Assembly (NCBI GenBank): GCA_028023455.1
Contig: JAQFVV010012537.1
Span: forward strand, 2,655,889-2,719,888
Direction: 5' to 3'
From: Epiperipatus broadwayi
Taxonomy: Eukaryota > Onychophora > Udeonychophora > Euonychophora > Peripatidae
Length of the DNA: 64,000 bases
The position numbers were made by a program, and so were the translations under genes. Below are positions 31,776 through 43,400 of this stretch, one piece after another. The notes under the pieces are model-generated. The model searched no databases. It saw nothing but the letters and a program-made list of their open reading frames with translations, and was not told the DNA's origin. The stretch's first letter is position 1, and each line of letters begins with the position of its first letter.

Positions 31776-33260
31776 AATTGAAAATAGGTTGGGATTAAGG
31801 CAAGGATGTCCTTTGTCACCTATTTTGTTTTTGTTAAATATGAAAGAAATGGATAGAGAAATAGAAAGACTAAGAAGAGGGATAGAGATACCATTAATAG
31901 ATGGCAAGGAAGGGTATGTATTATAAGGTCTTTTATTTGCTGATGATATTTTATTGTGCACAGAAAGTAGGGATAGTATGGAAGTTATGCTGAAGAAGTG
32001 TGCAAGAAGGGTAAAGAAGTGTGGATTAAATTTAAAAAAGAAAAATCAAAAGTAATGATGATAAATGCTGGGGAAAGAGAAGAGAAATAATTTTTATTGG
32101 AAAATATAAAGTTAAATGTGGTGAATAGATATAACTATTTGGGAATCATCTTAAATAATCAGAGAAATTGCTTCAATGAATGAAAGAAAAAAATTAATAA
32201 ATGAAGCAAAGAAAGGGACTGCTAAAGAAATTAGCAGTGTTTTATATAATAAATATTTATGTAGCAATAAATGTATGATAGGGAGTTGTTGTAGCAGGGT
32301 TAATATATGGTAATAATGTGTTATGTGTTAAAAAAGTGGTGTTAGATTACTTTGAAAAAATGCAAAGAGAAGTAGGAAGACATACATTAGATGCAGAAGT
32401 GTGGATGGCAAAGGTGGCAATTGAAGGAGAAATGGGATCATCAAATTTTTATATGAGAGATGTAAAAAGCAAAATAAAAATGTTTGCTAGATTGAAATTT
32501 ATGGATAGTAAGAGAATAATTAAAGTAGTATTTAATTGGGTTTGTGAGTAAAGAACAGGCAACAAGATGTGTATGAAAGATAGTATGGTATGCAGAAAAT
32601 TTGGATAAATATTTTATGTCAATATACTCATAAAAAAGATGGGAGGATTGTGTTAGGAGAATTGTTGAATGTTATAGTGGCAAAGAATGGGATAGAATAA
32701 TAGATGGATTAATAAAAAAAATAAAAAGTTGGAGAAATGGAGAGCTAGTATGGAGAGTAAAAAAAGTTTAAATGTATATAGAAATAAACAGAATATTGGG
32801 TGTGAGTTAATTTATGATAATAACAAGGAAAGTAGTTTACTGTTTAAGGCTCAAACAGGATCATTAGCAACAATGAAATATACACATAAATGGAAAAATA
32901 TGGATGATTTAGTCTGAAAATTATATAAGGAAGACATAGAAAATATTAGGCATCTACTAATTGAATGTAAGTGCTTATAAGCAGAAACAGTTCAAATAAT
33001 TTAAGTTGTGGGAGAATAAGTATAAACAAAGCAATTATACAGAAAGTATATTCTTGGCTTTTATGCTGGGTTTGGAAAAAGATAAGGAGGAGATAGATGT
33101 AACAGACATAGAGTTCATAAAGGTGATGTGGAAATGGGATAGAGCAGAATAGAGAAGAATATGTAAAAAAGTTAGGGTGGGAAATGGAAAGGCAAGGTTG
33201 GCATAGTAGCTGAAAGATTCCTGACTTCAATAAAGGAGAAGCCATAGTGCATCACATCGT
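31776..33260 (+). pseudogene. CR1-like LINE ORF2, second part of RT, C-terminus and 3' end
   Basis: RLGLRQGCPLSPILFLLNMK (about 31785-31845) is the RT domain 4 motif, and LLFADDILLCTES (31930-31965) contains the catalytic FADD. The frame then breaks repeatedly. RNA-binding and finger parts follow at 32320-32980 and match the copy at 1-1180, as does the terminal AAAGGAGAAGCC. With 20560-24045 this makes one LINE of about 5 kb, split by later insertions. Confidence 0.8.
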
Positions 33261-34740
33261 ATCGCTACTGTTATATGTAATAGTTTTATTACAATTTGAT
33301 TTAGTGTCAAATTTTTTGGACTCCCAGCTTTGACGCTTATTTATTTCAAATAAATGCTTTAATTATTACTACTAATTATTTATTGGGCTAAAGATTATTA
33401 TATCATTTTAAATCCAAATATAAGCTTTAATCCGCAGCTACACATTAACTTGTTTTTAATTAAAAAAGTAAATGAAGAACAATAAGTGTAAGAGACTGTC
33501 GTCTAAAACCACTGAAGAGTACAGGTTCAGCATGAAATGCATTCTGGCGATCATTTATCGGTGCACCCATTTATCTCTGATGTCTTTATTCATATGTTTC
33601 AAGAATATATGGTAGAAAGGGATTTTTAGTATATCTAAATATATAGTTTTTACACAATTGAATATAAATATATAACAATTATATGTTTATTGATTGAGAA
33701 ATGTTTTTAACTTCACTATTTAAATTTCCTATTTTATTTTAGTAATTGAGTCATATCAATTTTTAACGTAATTAAAAATGATCGATAATTTAAAAATAAT
33801 TTATAGAAAGAATAACCATTTAAGGTAAACTTACACATATGTGTGTGCAAGACTCGTTATTCTATTTACATAATTATGAATGCAAAGAGGAATCAGTTAA
33901 TCACACAAACAAAATATGATATTGTGTTACTTATAATTAAATCACGTATTTAGGTCAAAACACTAATATAATCTATTAATAATATAGTGCGCTTATTTTT
34001 TTAAAAAATGTATGCAATTAAATGCAGTCTAATGACTTAATTACTAATTGCGTATCTTAAGTCACAATTCTTATGTTGTAAAAGGGTGTTCTTAAAAAAT
34101 ACTGTGTCCAATAATGAGAATAACGAATATCTTCACTTTATTAGATAAACGATGCGCTAAAGCTCTTTTCGTTTGCTATGATCTATGAGATAAATATTTT
34201 AAAAGTATTTATTAAAGACAATGTTGGGGATAATATAGTCCATAACATGGATTGATAAATCTAATCAAAATAATTCAATGAGAAGTCAAATATTTTAAAC
34301 CTATAAGACGTTATATTTCATAACTTAAAGGATAGAATTATTTATGGTAAATCAACATTAGATTATGGGTTGAAAAAGACGCTCATATGAGAAGATGATT
34401 AGCCAGGTAATTATGCGATCCGTACAATTTTATTTTTAAAATGTTGGTAATGTGTTAGTTCATATTAAAATATTCAATACTGGCATAATTTTAATTGGTA
34501 AAACATAAGTGAAATTGATATTAATAATTTTTATTAGTTATTTAGTAGACTAGAGATTATCCATTTAATGAATAATATTTCTGTAATGTAACTTTTATTA
34601 TCTGATGCAAATTAGGGATTGGTTTCTATCCATTTTTAACACCTTGAGGAGTGGTGTAATCCAAACATATGACCAAAGACAATTAAACCGTAGTAATTCC
34701 CTGTCTATATATACTAAATAATGATAAAGATTTGTGTAAG
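33261..34740. other. AT-rich stretch with one degenerate family A hammerhead relic
   Basis: Around 33490-33560, TAAGAGACTGTCGTCTAAAACC, CTGAAGA (33512-33518), TTCAGCATGAAATGC and TGGCGATCA follow the order of the family A hammerhead. The core is mutated and stem pairing is partial. The remainder has no recognisable gene. Confidence 0.4.
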
Positions 34741-34747
34741 AGAATGT

Positions 34748-34801
34748 GATCTGGGCCACTGATGAGTGCTAGTTCACCATGAAATGTGCATCTCATGGAT
34801 C
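34748..34801 (+). ncRNA. Hammerhead ribozyme candidate, family A, dispersed copy
   Basis: The core CTGATGA (34759-34765) is followed by G, a stem II TGCT..ACCA with one mismatch, T, GAAA (34781-34784) and stem III AUG/CAU around UG with H17 = C. Stem I can form through GATC (34748-34751) with GATC (34798-34801) and CCA with TGG, but two or three extra bases lie next to the cleavage site. The flanking GTGTAAGAGAATGTGATCTGG matches that of the 33.5-kb and 15.7-kb copies. Confidence 0.45.
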
Positions 34802-35182
34802 ATACATCTTTGTCACATTTTTGGTGATATTTTTATGATTGCACTTCTCCACAAGGTGTTAAATGTGGATAAAAACCAGTCTCTGTCTTGTGTGAGAGTT
34901 GTGTAGTGAGAATTATACTACAGAAATATTATAAGCAAAAATTGACATGTTTGGATTCAGAATTCTATTCTAGTAATAAATATTAAAATGTATACATGGA
35001 TACAATAATATTATTAACACCATCATATACTATACATATTGTAGTCAAATAACCATACCATATGCAAATGATCATAGAGGAATATAATTTTGAATCATTT
35101 AAAACTTTTTTATTTAAATAATATATTAAATATATGTTTTAAATAATAAATGTAATAATACTTAAGACTAAATGGGTTTGTA
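34802..35182. other. AT-rich stretch containing repeat family D
   Basis: The family D motif AAATGTGGATAAAAACCAGT lies at 34861-34880. There is no gene. Confidence 0.4.
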
Positions 35183-35362
35183 AGCAATCATTAAAATTCA
35201 GTCAACCCTTAGACAATCTCAATATCAACAACAATGAGCAATTTTAAACTATTGTCAAGGCAGTTTATTGTTAAAACGAGGTTGCCTTGACAACAGTTTG
35301 AAATTTCTGATAGTTATTGATATTGGGATTGTCTATGTGTTGACTGGTTTTTAATGATTAAA
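35183..35362. mobile_element. Short foldback element
   Basis: The arms 35186-35265 and about 35280-35360 are imperfect inverted copies (AATCATTAAAA..AGTCAACC, AGACAATCTCAATATCAA, ATTGTCAAGGCA). One arm reappears in diverged form at 47995-48085. There is no coding capacity. Confidence 0.65.
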
Positions 35363-36055
35363 TATATTTTGTACTTAAAAGGATACAAGTTAAATTGAAT
35401 AATATATCATCCAGGAATAAATTGTGTAGAGACAATGATAAAGAAGATTATTAATGATAAAAAGCATGATACTTGTTTATTTGTTTAATAAAATTTTCTT
35501 TATTTAATACCCATAATTAATCAGATGAATTATTATAAATATCAACATTAAATATTCTTTTTGTTTATTTATTAGTTTTGTTGTTGTTTATTTATTAATA
35601 AAATGTTTCTATGTTACCCATATAGCTTACTTATATGCCATTTCTTAAAAGGAAAAAGGAAGTGCCAAGGTTTTATAAAATAAATGTTATTTCATCAAGA
35701 ATCTTAAATTATCACTGGTTGTTTTATGTTAGAAAAGTAGATTACTGTAGTGGCAGGGAATTGCAAGGCAAAAAAAGGCTAATCAATGGAGTCATCAGAT
35801 AATGATGATATTTCCTAATAACAGCAGACCAGGCATATTTATTGCATATGTATTTGGATTACTAATAATAAAATGTTTACAATGTATATTGTTTTACTTT
35901 TTATCTAAATATAACCAAATATTTATTAAAAGACACATATTGAGATAAGTTTATAATCTCATATTAATATGTTTTATTTCAGGTCTACAACAATCTGATG
36001 GTTGTTAAAAATATTTGCAGCAATGTTTATATATGTCTAGATGATGAGGTCCAAT
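35363..36055. other. AT-rich stretch without a recognisable gene
   Basis: Nothing supportable beyond short chance frames. Confidence 0.4.
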
Positions 36056-36330
36056 AACTACTATCATCATTTTCAACTATGAAGGTTTTTCCATGTTCAA
36101 TCCATCTTTTCTGATTTTTAGGCTCTCTTCTCCACATAATCCCAGCATACTTGCTTATTTCATCCATCCATCTCACATATGGTTTCTTTCTAGATCTTTC
36201 ACAATCTCTTGAAATCTAGCTTAAGATTTCAAATATCAACCTATTATCATCTCCTCTAGGAACACGCTCAGTCAACTCCACTTCAGTTTCTTAATAATTT
36301 CAATGATATCAATAACACCTGTTCATGTTT
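36056..36330 (-). pseudogene. 3' end of an RTE-like LINE
   Basis: On the minus strand the conceptual translation contains RSRKKPYVRWMDEISKYAGI followed by REPKNQKRWIEHGKTFI. This is the RW.DEI.K.AG..W...A.D...W...G.TFI ending typical of RTE-type ORF2, and it parallels the C-terminus at 9420-9600. Frame breaks occur upstream. Confidence 0.65.
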
Positions 36331-37780
36331 TTTATTTTCAATCTCTTCTTGTTATTCCTAACATGGGAAAATATATTTATAATAAAGATTTTCACAGTTA
36401 TATGATGAGAATAAAAAATGATTTTGTTTTGTTTCAGCAGATGAAGACCATTTTGAAGATTTTAGAAAATGTAAGCAGAATTTTTTATTTGCTGGATGGA
36501 ATAATTTCTTTATACAAAAAACTAATATATAATAGGATTAAGGAGTAAAGAATGTAAACTGTTGATTTTTATAATGATAAATATTTTACATTAAAAATAA
36601 TAACAACACATTTTATTTAACTTAATTTTTTTCTCCCTTTTGAATATTTTATTTAATTAATAAATATTAATGTATTCAATAGACTTAACAAAAGTTAAAT
36701 GAAAAAATAATGTAAAGTTGCTGTTGGAATAATTGTCTTAAAAATGATATTATTTGCCTTATTGTTTTGCAATAAAAATTAAATATATACAGTGTTACCA
36801 TAATATCCATTATATTTTGTTTATGTGCATTATACATTGCATATAATATCTCACATTTTAATAATGAACTTTATTAGAATAGAATATGTATTGCTTACTC
36901 AACTGCATACTTTTTATATATGCAATATGAATGTATAAATTAAAATTATAGTATAAACAAGATATATAAATTATTAATAATAAATTCAGAGAGCACATTT
37001 GCTTATATCTTTCCAAGTGTACATTCACTCATTCATTCACTAAAAAAAATTACTATATCATATTTTTATTAAATTAAATTGTGAAATGTCTGGTTTCCAT
37101 CACAATTAAATAAGCTCTGAATAATAAACTATTTTCAATCACTTTTTTCCCTTATAGAAATGTAATAGTAGGTATGTTATCAAAAAACTATGAACTCTCT
37201 TCCTGATTGTTTTGATGATTTTAAGTCAGTATGAACTTTAAGTAAACTTTTGACATTCCAATTAAAAAACAGTTTATCATGTGAAATACTGAACATCAAA
37301 TTTCTGAAAGTATAATAAATAAAGAATGAAATGTATGTGCTTCTGACATAAATTGAAGAAATTTTATTAATAAACAAAATCACATGGGAAAATGACTGCT
37401 AGAGTATTGTAAAATTTATTTATTTTTAATGGAATCACATATAGCATTCAGATAGATAAAAATGGCTATTTGCCTATCATAAAAATATATTGAAATTAAT
37501 TTTCATGAAGTTGTTTATTCATTTACATTTATAAGACAACATATAATTAAAGGCATATATATTACTACAGCAGAATTATTAGCTTTACTGTATTCAAAAA
37601 AACATAAGAAGAATATAATTACTGTTTTTTTTGTTTGTGTTAAAAAAGTATGCGATATTTATCAGTTGGTTGATTGATAAGAATTGTTATATAAAGAATT
37701 TTAGCCTATAGAAATTAATTTTGTTATCTGATATGTAAATATTTGTAATTTTTTTACAGTTTAAATTCTGGAAATAGACA
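36331..37780. other. AT-rich stretch without a recognisable gene
   Basis: An 81-codon frame at 36303-36548 has no recognisable motif and lies in low-GC DNA. I do not call it a gene. Confidence 0.4.
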
Positions 37781-37788
37781 TTTTGTTG

Positions 37789-37832
37789 TGCTTTCTGATG
37801 AAAGCCAGTCTACTGGTTAAAACATTAAAGCA
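37789..37832 (+). ncRNA. Hammerhead ribozyme candidate, family C (Penelope-like type)
   Basis: TGCTTT (37789-37794) pairs with AAAGCA (37827-37832) as stem I. The core is CTGATGA (37795-37801). CCAG/CTGG closes stem II around TCTA. The catalytic GAAA reads AAAA (37819-37822), and CATT forms the minimal stem III loop. The G-to-A change in GAAA should abolish cleavage. The related minus-strand copy at 40213-40262 keeps GAAA. Confidence 0.45.
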
Positions 37833-40212
37833 GTTTTATAGAGAAGTAACTGTGTGTTTTTTATTAGTATTTTTATATTTTTATATATTCTTATTTCAGA
37901 CCAAACACAACAATATATATATACACACAAAACAAAATAGCCTTCCCATCATTCTGGTTTAAAAACTAATTTCCTCTAATATCAAAGATGTCTTCATGAA
38001 ATTGATGGCCTTAGATTCAAGAAAATTTGTCATTAAAGTTTTTTATAATCTTTTTTTTAATTCTTTTAAACTCTGATGATAATTTTTTTTAAATCTGAAG
38101 CCATAAATTTCATAAAGATATCCTTTGATGTTAAAAGAAGTTGGTTTTTTAAATGAATGATGGGAAGGCTGTTTTGTTTTGTGCATATATATATATATGT
38201 TGTTTGCATCTTGTTGAATTCACTGGAAAAGGTCTCTTTTTAATAAATGAAACCATGGTTATGGAAGAATTGTAAAAAAGTTTTTTTTTCGGGGTGGGGG
38301 GGGATAGTATTATATAATTTTTTATTTCATACATATGTGTGCACACATACTCTTAAGATTACAGACTTTCACTCTCATCATTTTTTTATTATGTGACTTT
38401 TTTTGTGATTATCATTATTATCAACCATTTATAAATTAGTATATCCATTCTCATTGTAGAATTAAAAAATTTAAAGATAGATCAAGAAAAAATTGTAAAA
38501 ATAATTCTAATAATAATTATATAATTTAATCTCATTAAAGATATATATATATCACATTCTGGTCTTTTTATCTACACATAGTGCATTTTGCAGTGCTGTT
38601 TTTAACTTTTTCTGCAGTGAATTTTACTTTCTGGAAAACTTCAAGGTTTCTTCTAATTGTAGTATTTCAGTGTAATTCTATCTCATCCATATTTTCTTCT
38701 TGAAAATAATCAATAATGGATTTCTTTATAAATAAATAAATAATCTTTATAAATAAATGGAGCCTATCTTTGTCAGTAAACCCATTTTCAAGTTGTTTTT
38801 TTTTTATCAAATACCCGTTATAGAAATCTGATCTTATTAGTTTAATCCACATGTGCGATTCAATAATGATATACTTTTGCATTCATACCCAGAAAGCTTA
38901 TGATTTATCTTTCTATTATATTTTTCTAATATGCTTCTTTAACAGGTGAATTCATATATCACTGCCATATCATAAATTGGATAGGACGACATATCTGTAT
39001 ATACAAATAATTTAGTTGCGGAAGTCATACTAATGATAAAATATCTTTTTTTTTTAACTTTTTAAATATATGGACATATCTGTTATTGCACAATATTTCC
39101 GTAGTATAATTTTCACTACAACACTCCACGCAAGGTAGCGCTTTTAACACATTTTTGTATTCTAAGACTCTTTCTATTTAAAAAAGCTACTAAAATATTT
39201 AAATTAATTTACATTATCAAGTTAATTCCCAATCAGTGGTTATTCTACCAGTACTTGGACCTCCTATGAATTTCTGAACAATCAATCATTCGATTATTAT
39301 TTTCATTTATATATTTATTAAAATTATTAGAATATGCACATATTTATTATGGTTTTCACGTCTATCTTAATATTTACACTTTTATATAGTCTAAGTAATA
39401 TAAACATGTTTACACCACTGTAAATGCATGTTAAACGTCATCTACGTCTTAATATGTATGTATGTGTTTTATGGCTAAAGATTAACGCTTAGACAGTAAA
39501 TAATGGCAAACTCATATATATTTGATGACTAAATATTTTTATCTAGTGATTTATTAGAATCAATAAAATAGTTTTGACTGATGTCTCTTATAAATTATTT
39601 TTTAATAATGTTATTAATCGGAAAACTGCAAAAGATAAACTTACTTTTATTTCATGATAGTTACTAAACATAAAAATGCTAGAAATTACATCTTATGTAT
39701 AAAATTCACAAACTGATTTTTAGTGATAGTGTGACTTTAAGAGAAATCATTAATTATGCGAATGGTTTTTCCGATGTAGAGCTAAAACTTGAACGATCGA
39801 TTATTCGACAATCGATCAGCAAATAATATCCATCAGCTTAAAGAAATTAGATACCAAAAATGTTTTAATAGAAAATTAATTTCTTACCAGAAACAGTATA
39901 TGTTTGTTGTTGTTGTTTTAGTTTAAAAAAAAAAAAAGAATCGAAAATGACATGCGCTTATGTGTACGTATAGTATATATTTATTCTATTTCTTGGAAAA
40001 CCTTTGATCGATATGAATAGTACTTTGTATGTATAACACTTAATCGAGTGTAATATGATACTGTGACTAAGCATTAGCTTTCGATGATCATCACGGTAAT
40101 TTACTATTAGATATGACCTTTTTAAACAGAATTAATTTTAAAATCTTGATTATTTAAGAGCTACATCATAAATTTTAATAACTCCTTACATCATTGCTAA
40201 GTATTAATAAAT
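37833..40212. other. AT-rich stretch without a recognisable gene
   Basis: It includes AT dinucleotide tracts and a G-rich run at 38291-38306. A block near 39780-39830 has several CpG (ACGATCGATTATTCGACAAT) but no coding frame. Confidence 0.4.
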
Positions 40213-40262
40213 ATATATATATATAATATTTCAACCAGCAGACTGGTTTTCATCAGAAAGCA
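40213..40262 (-). ncRNA. Hammerhead-like core, family C, second copy (stem I lost)
   Basis: On the minus strand: TGCTTT, CTGATGA (40250-40256), AACCAG-TCTG-CTGGTT stem II with one extra A, GAAA (40229-40232), and then an (AT)n tract where the 3' stem I arm should be. The first 40 bases, including GCTGTGCTTTCTGATGAAAA, match the copy at 37770-37826. Confidence 0.4.
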
Positions 40263-40655
40263 CAGCAAAATGGCTATTTTGTGTTTTTATTATATTTTTA
40301 TTTTTCCTCTAGTTAGTGGTATATTTATTATTTACATAAAAAAATATGTATTCATATGTATTACTACAGCTTAATCTATAAGTGCCAAACTTTCTCCACT
40401 CACATCTTTAAACCCATATATCTTAAATAATTATATTAATGAGCATTACTAATCAGTTATTAAACTAGAGATTATCATATACAAATGCAATTTAACATCT
40501 AGAAAAAAAAGCCTTAATGAATACAAATATATATACCTAATGCATAAACATATTGTAAGATAATAAAGTACTATTTCCTAGATTGCCTATAAGAAGTATC
40601 ATAGTCAATAATTATTTGATAAAATACACATTTCTTACATTAAATTTAATCAAAT
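40263..40655. other. AT-rich stretch without a recognisable gene
   Basis: Apart from the 15 or so bases matching the family C repeat at the left edge, nothing is recognisable. Confidence 0.35.
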
Positions 40656-43400
40656 TGTATGTTTTTAGGTCTCTTGCTCAAATACAGATATTTATATCTT
40701 TTCTTAAGATCACAGATTGACTTCTTTTTTTCTCCAGTCTTTTCCTCTTCATCATATTTTCTATTGTCCCTTCCAATATATTTTTCATAATTCCTCGGCT
40801 TTTATATACATACCTACTTTCTCCTCATAATTTTCTCAATAAATAATCTTTTCTTAATTACTATTTTTAACATACTTATAATATTACTCATATATTTTTT
40901 AACATTTTTATATTCTTTTTCAAATTTACATCCTTAAAGTCTGTAATCTTTTATTTTTCTAAGTGGTGCACATTTTTACTTTATACAAAACAATATGACA
41001 AAAAAACATTAACAGACTGTTTTTTAAATCCAATTTCAGTGATCAAGAATTAAGTTCCAAATGTTGTTAAAATCTTACTATACTTTTCATTTAAATTTTT
41101 TAGCATTAATTCCATCAACCAAGTTATTAAACATTTTAAAATATCAATATGTTGCCTAAATTCCTATTCTATACTTTTTTCCTGTTAAATTTTTATTCAA
41201 TTATCTTTATTTCTAATCCTATTTTTTTATGTGTTCTGTCACTTACTTTGTTAAGTTCATCAGCAAATTTCATCCAATAATCACTTCCTCTCTCCAATGC
41301 TAATTCTATCTTTAGCACAAACTCTCATTTGTCAATAAAAAAAGATAAATAATGTCCCAATGTTGCACTTCTTTCTGTGTCTTATTCTAATTTTAGAAGA
41401 AAAAATAAATAGAAAGATGAATCCAGTGTCCACTTTGCAATAAACATGCATCTAATCAGTGAACCACAAATACATCTTATTATGAAACATATTGGTTCTA
41501 TTGTTCTGCTTATTTGACATTTTGTACTGATTTTTCACTTCTGTAATCAAGCTGTTTTTTTTAAAAACCTTTAATACCATGTCTAATTATAGAACTTCTT
41601 TTTTGTTCTATCCTCAGCCACATCTTTCCAATAATGGCAGTCAATATCTTTATCATATAAATGGAGTTTGCTTTTCCCATATTGACAATCAAATTTTTTT
41701 AGAAAGTTTGTCACAATTCATTTCACATAAGCAATTCATGGAAAATGTGGTTTAAGAGTATTGTGTCAGCTTGTGGTGATGATGATCTCACCATATTTAT
41801 AATAGCTTATAGAACATTCCTAATTGAAATGATTTCAGTGCATTTATATTTTATTGATTGGAAATCCATGATTCACTTCTATCCAGTAATATCACTATGA
41901 TGAAATATTCTATCTTTTCAATTATTAAACAGTGCAGCACCTCATTATGAATGCAATGTGGTGGACTTGGTATGTGGAAAGCACTGATTAAAAAAACCCA
42001 AAAATATTGAAATTATTTCCAAAGTGTAACAATTATATATTGCACAAAATGTCAAATTTGGGTAAAAACCAATCCCAATCTTGGTGGAGACTGGTATAAT
42101 AAAAGAATATCTATCATCAGATATGGATATGAAGATTCAGATGTTTGAAACCTCTAAGTCTCTTGAGAGCAAAGATTGTTCACAAAATGCATAAATAATG
42201 AGAAATCATGGTCTAAGTTCTGCACAGATGGATGTTTGCATTGTAATGAAGTTGAGAAGAGGAATGTACTTATAAAACCATCAAAAAACATAAAAGATCT
42301 AAATTTGTTTCTGAAGATGTCTCCGTTATTGAATAATAAAGCACTTGAACTTTTTGAATATTAATTACTCAATGACTATTATTGATTGCATTCTAAACAT
42401 TCTGTAAATCCTTAATAAATAAGAATACCACAATCATTAGCATACAGTAAATCTAGAAGGCAATAAGATAAATTTCTTTTTTTCCTTTTAGTTATACCAA
42501 ACTAAAAATTTCTTGAACTTATATCACATCTTATATTTTGTTTGCGAAATTATAAATTGTTCTAGTGACAAGTGACTATTGTCAAAGAATATAGCAAATA
42601 AAGTTGATATATGTTTCTGTTTAACACTAATTTTTGTTGACCACATCATAGGGTTTCCATCAGAATTTCCTCTCATTTTATCATATAATAGGTGTTTAAT
42701 ACGAACAAATTTAAATGGATAATTAATTCATTGTAAAACACTCTGATAAAACTTTTCAATTAACTGTGTCAAATGCCTTGACTAATTCATTAAAGAAATA
42801 TATACATTACACCTTTCTTAAAAAAAAAAAATCTTTTTGCACTTTTATGCAAACAAAAACATATCTATAATGTTTCTTGATTTTTTAAAGCCACATTGAA
42901 TCGCTGAAAATCATCTATAACTAAGAACAATTTAATCACCAAAATCCTCTAATCATTGATAATTATTCATCAAAACAACATTCGTTTTGGTAGTAGATAA
43001 AACTAAATAATCACAAAACCCTTATTGTAGTCTTTTGCATTTTTCATATTTTTATAAATTGAAATAACAGAAACTTTCATGAGTTCCATATCATGTTTTT
43101 AATTTTTTCCAGAATGTCTCATTATGTGCATTAACTTAATTATGTCTTTTTCAAATATAAATAAATACATAGAATGGATATGTTACTAAAAGGCATGAAC
43201 TGAAAGTCACCATTACCTAATAAACTCCAAAATGACTTTTCTGCCTGATCAAAATATCATCATCAAATAAAAAAGAGCTATGAATTTAATAATATTATGT
43301 TGTCTTTATAAGGATTTAATAGTTCCATCATTATTTTCAATCTACCAATTACTTAAAAGCCTTCTTGTCAATCATTGAATTTATGCCTTTAAATCTTTTC
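40656..43400 (-). pseudogene. Strongly decayed RTE/jockey-like LINE
   Basis: On the minus strand around 42790-42750 the conceptual translation gives NELVKAFDTVN, the RT domain 3 motif (DL.KAFDTVNR). Around 42630 comes a SVKQ where GVKQG is expected. Repeat family D has inserted or survives at 42045-42270. The extent is estimated from the base composition of the strand and is uncertain. Confidence 0.5.

Noticed and set aside
36303-36548. 81-codon ORF as a gene
   Set aside because: It starts inside the antisense side of a LINE fragment, has low-GC composition and no motif.
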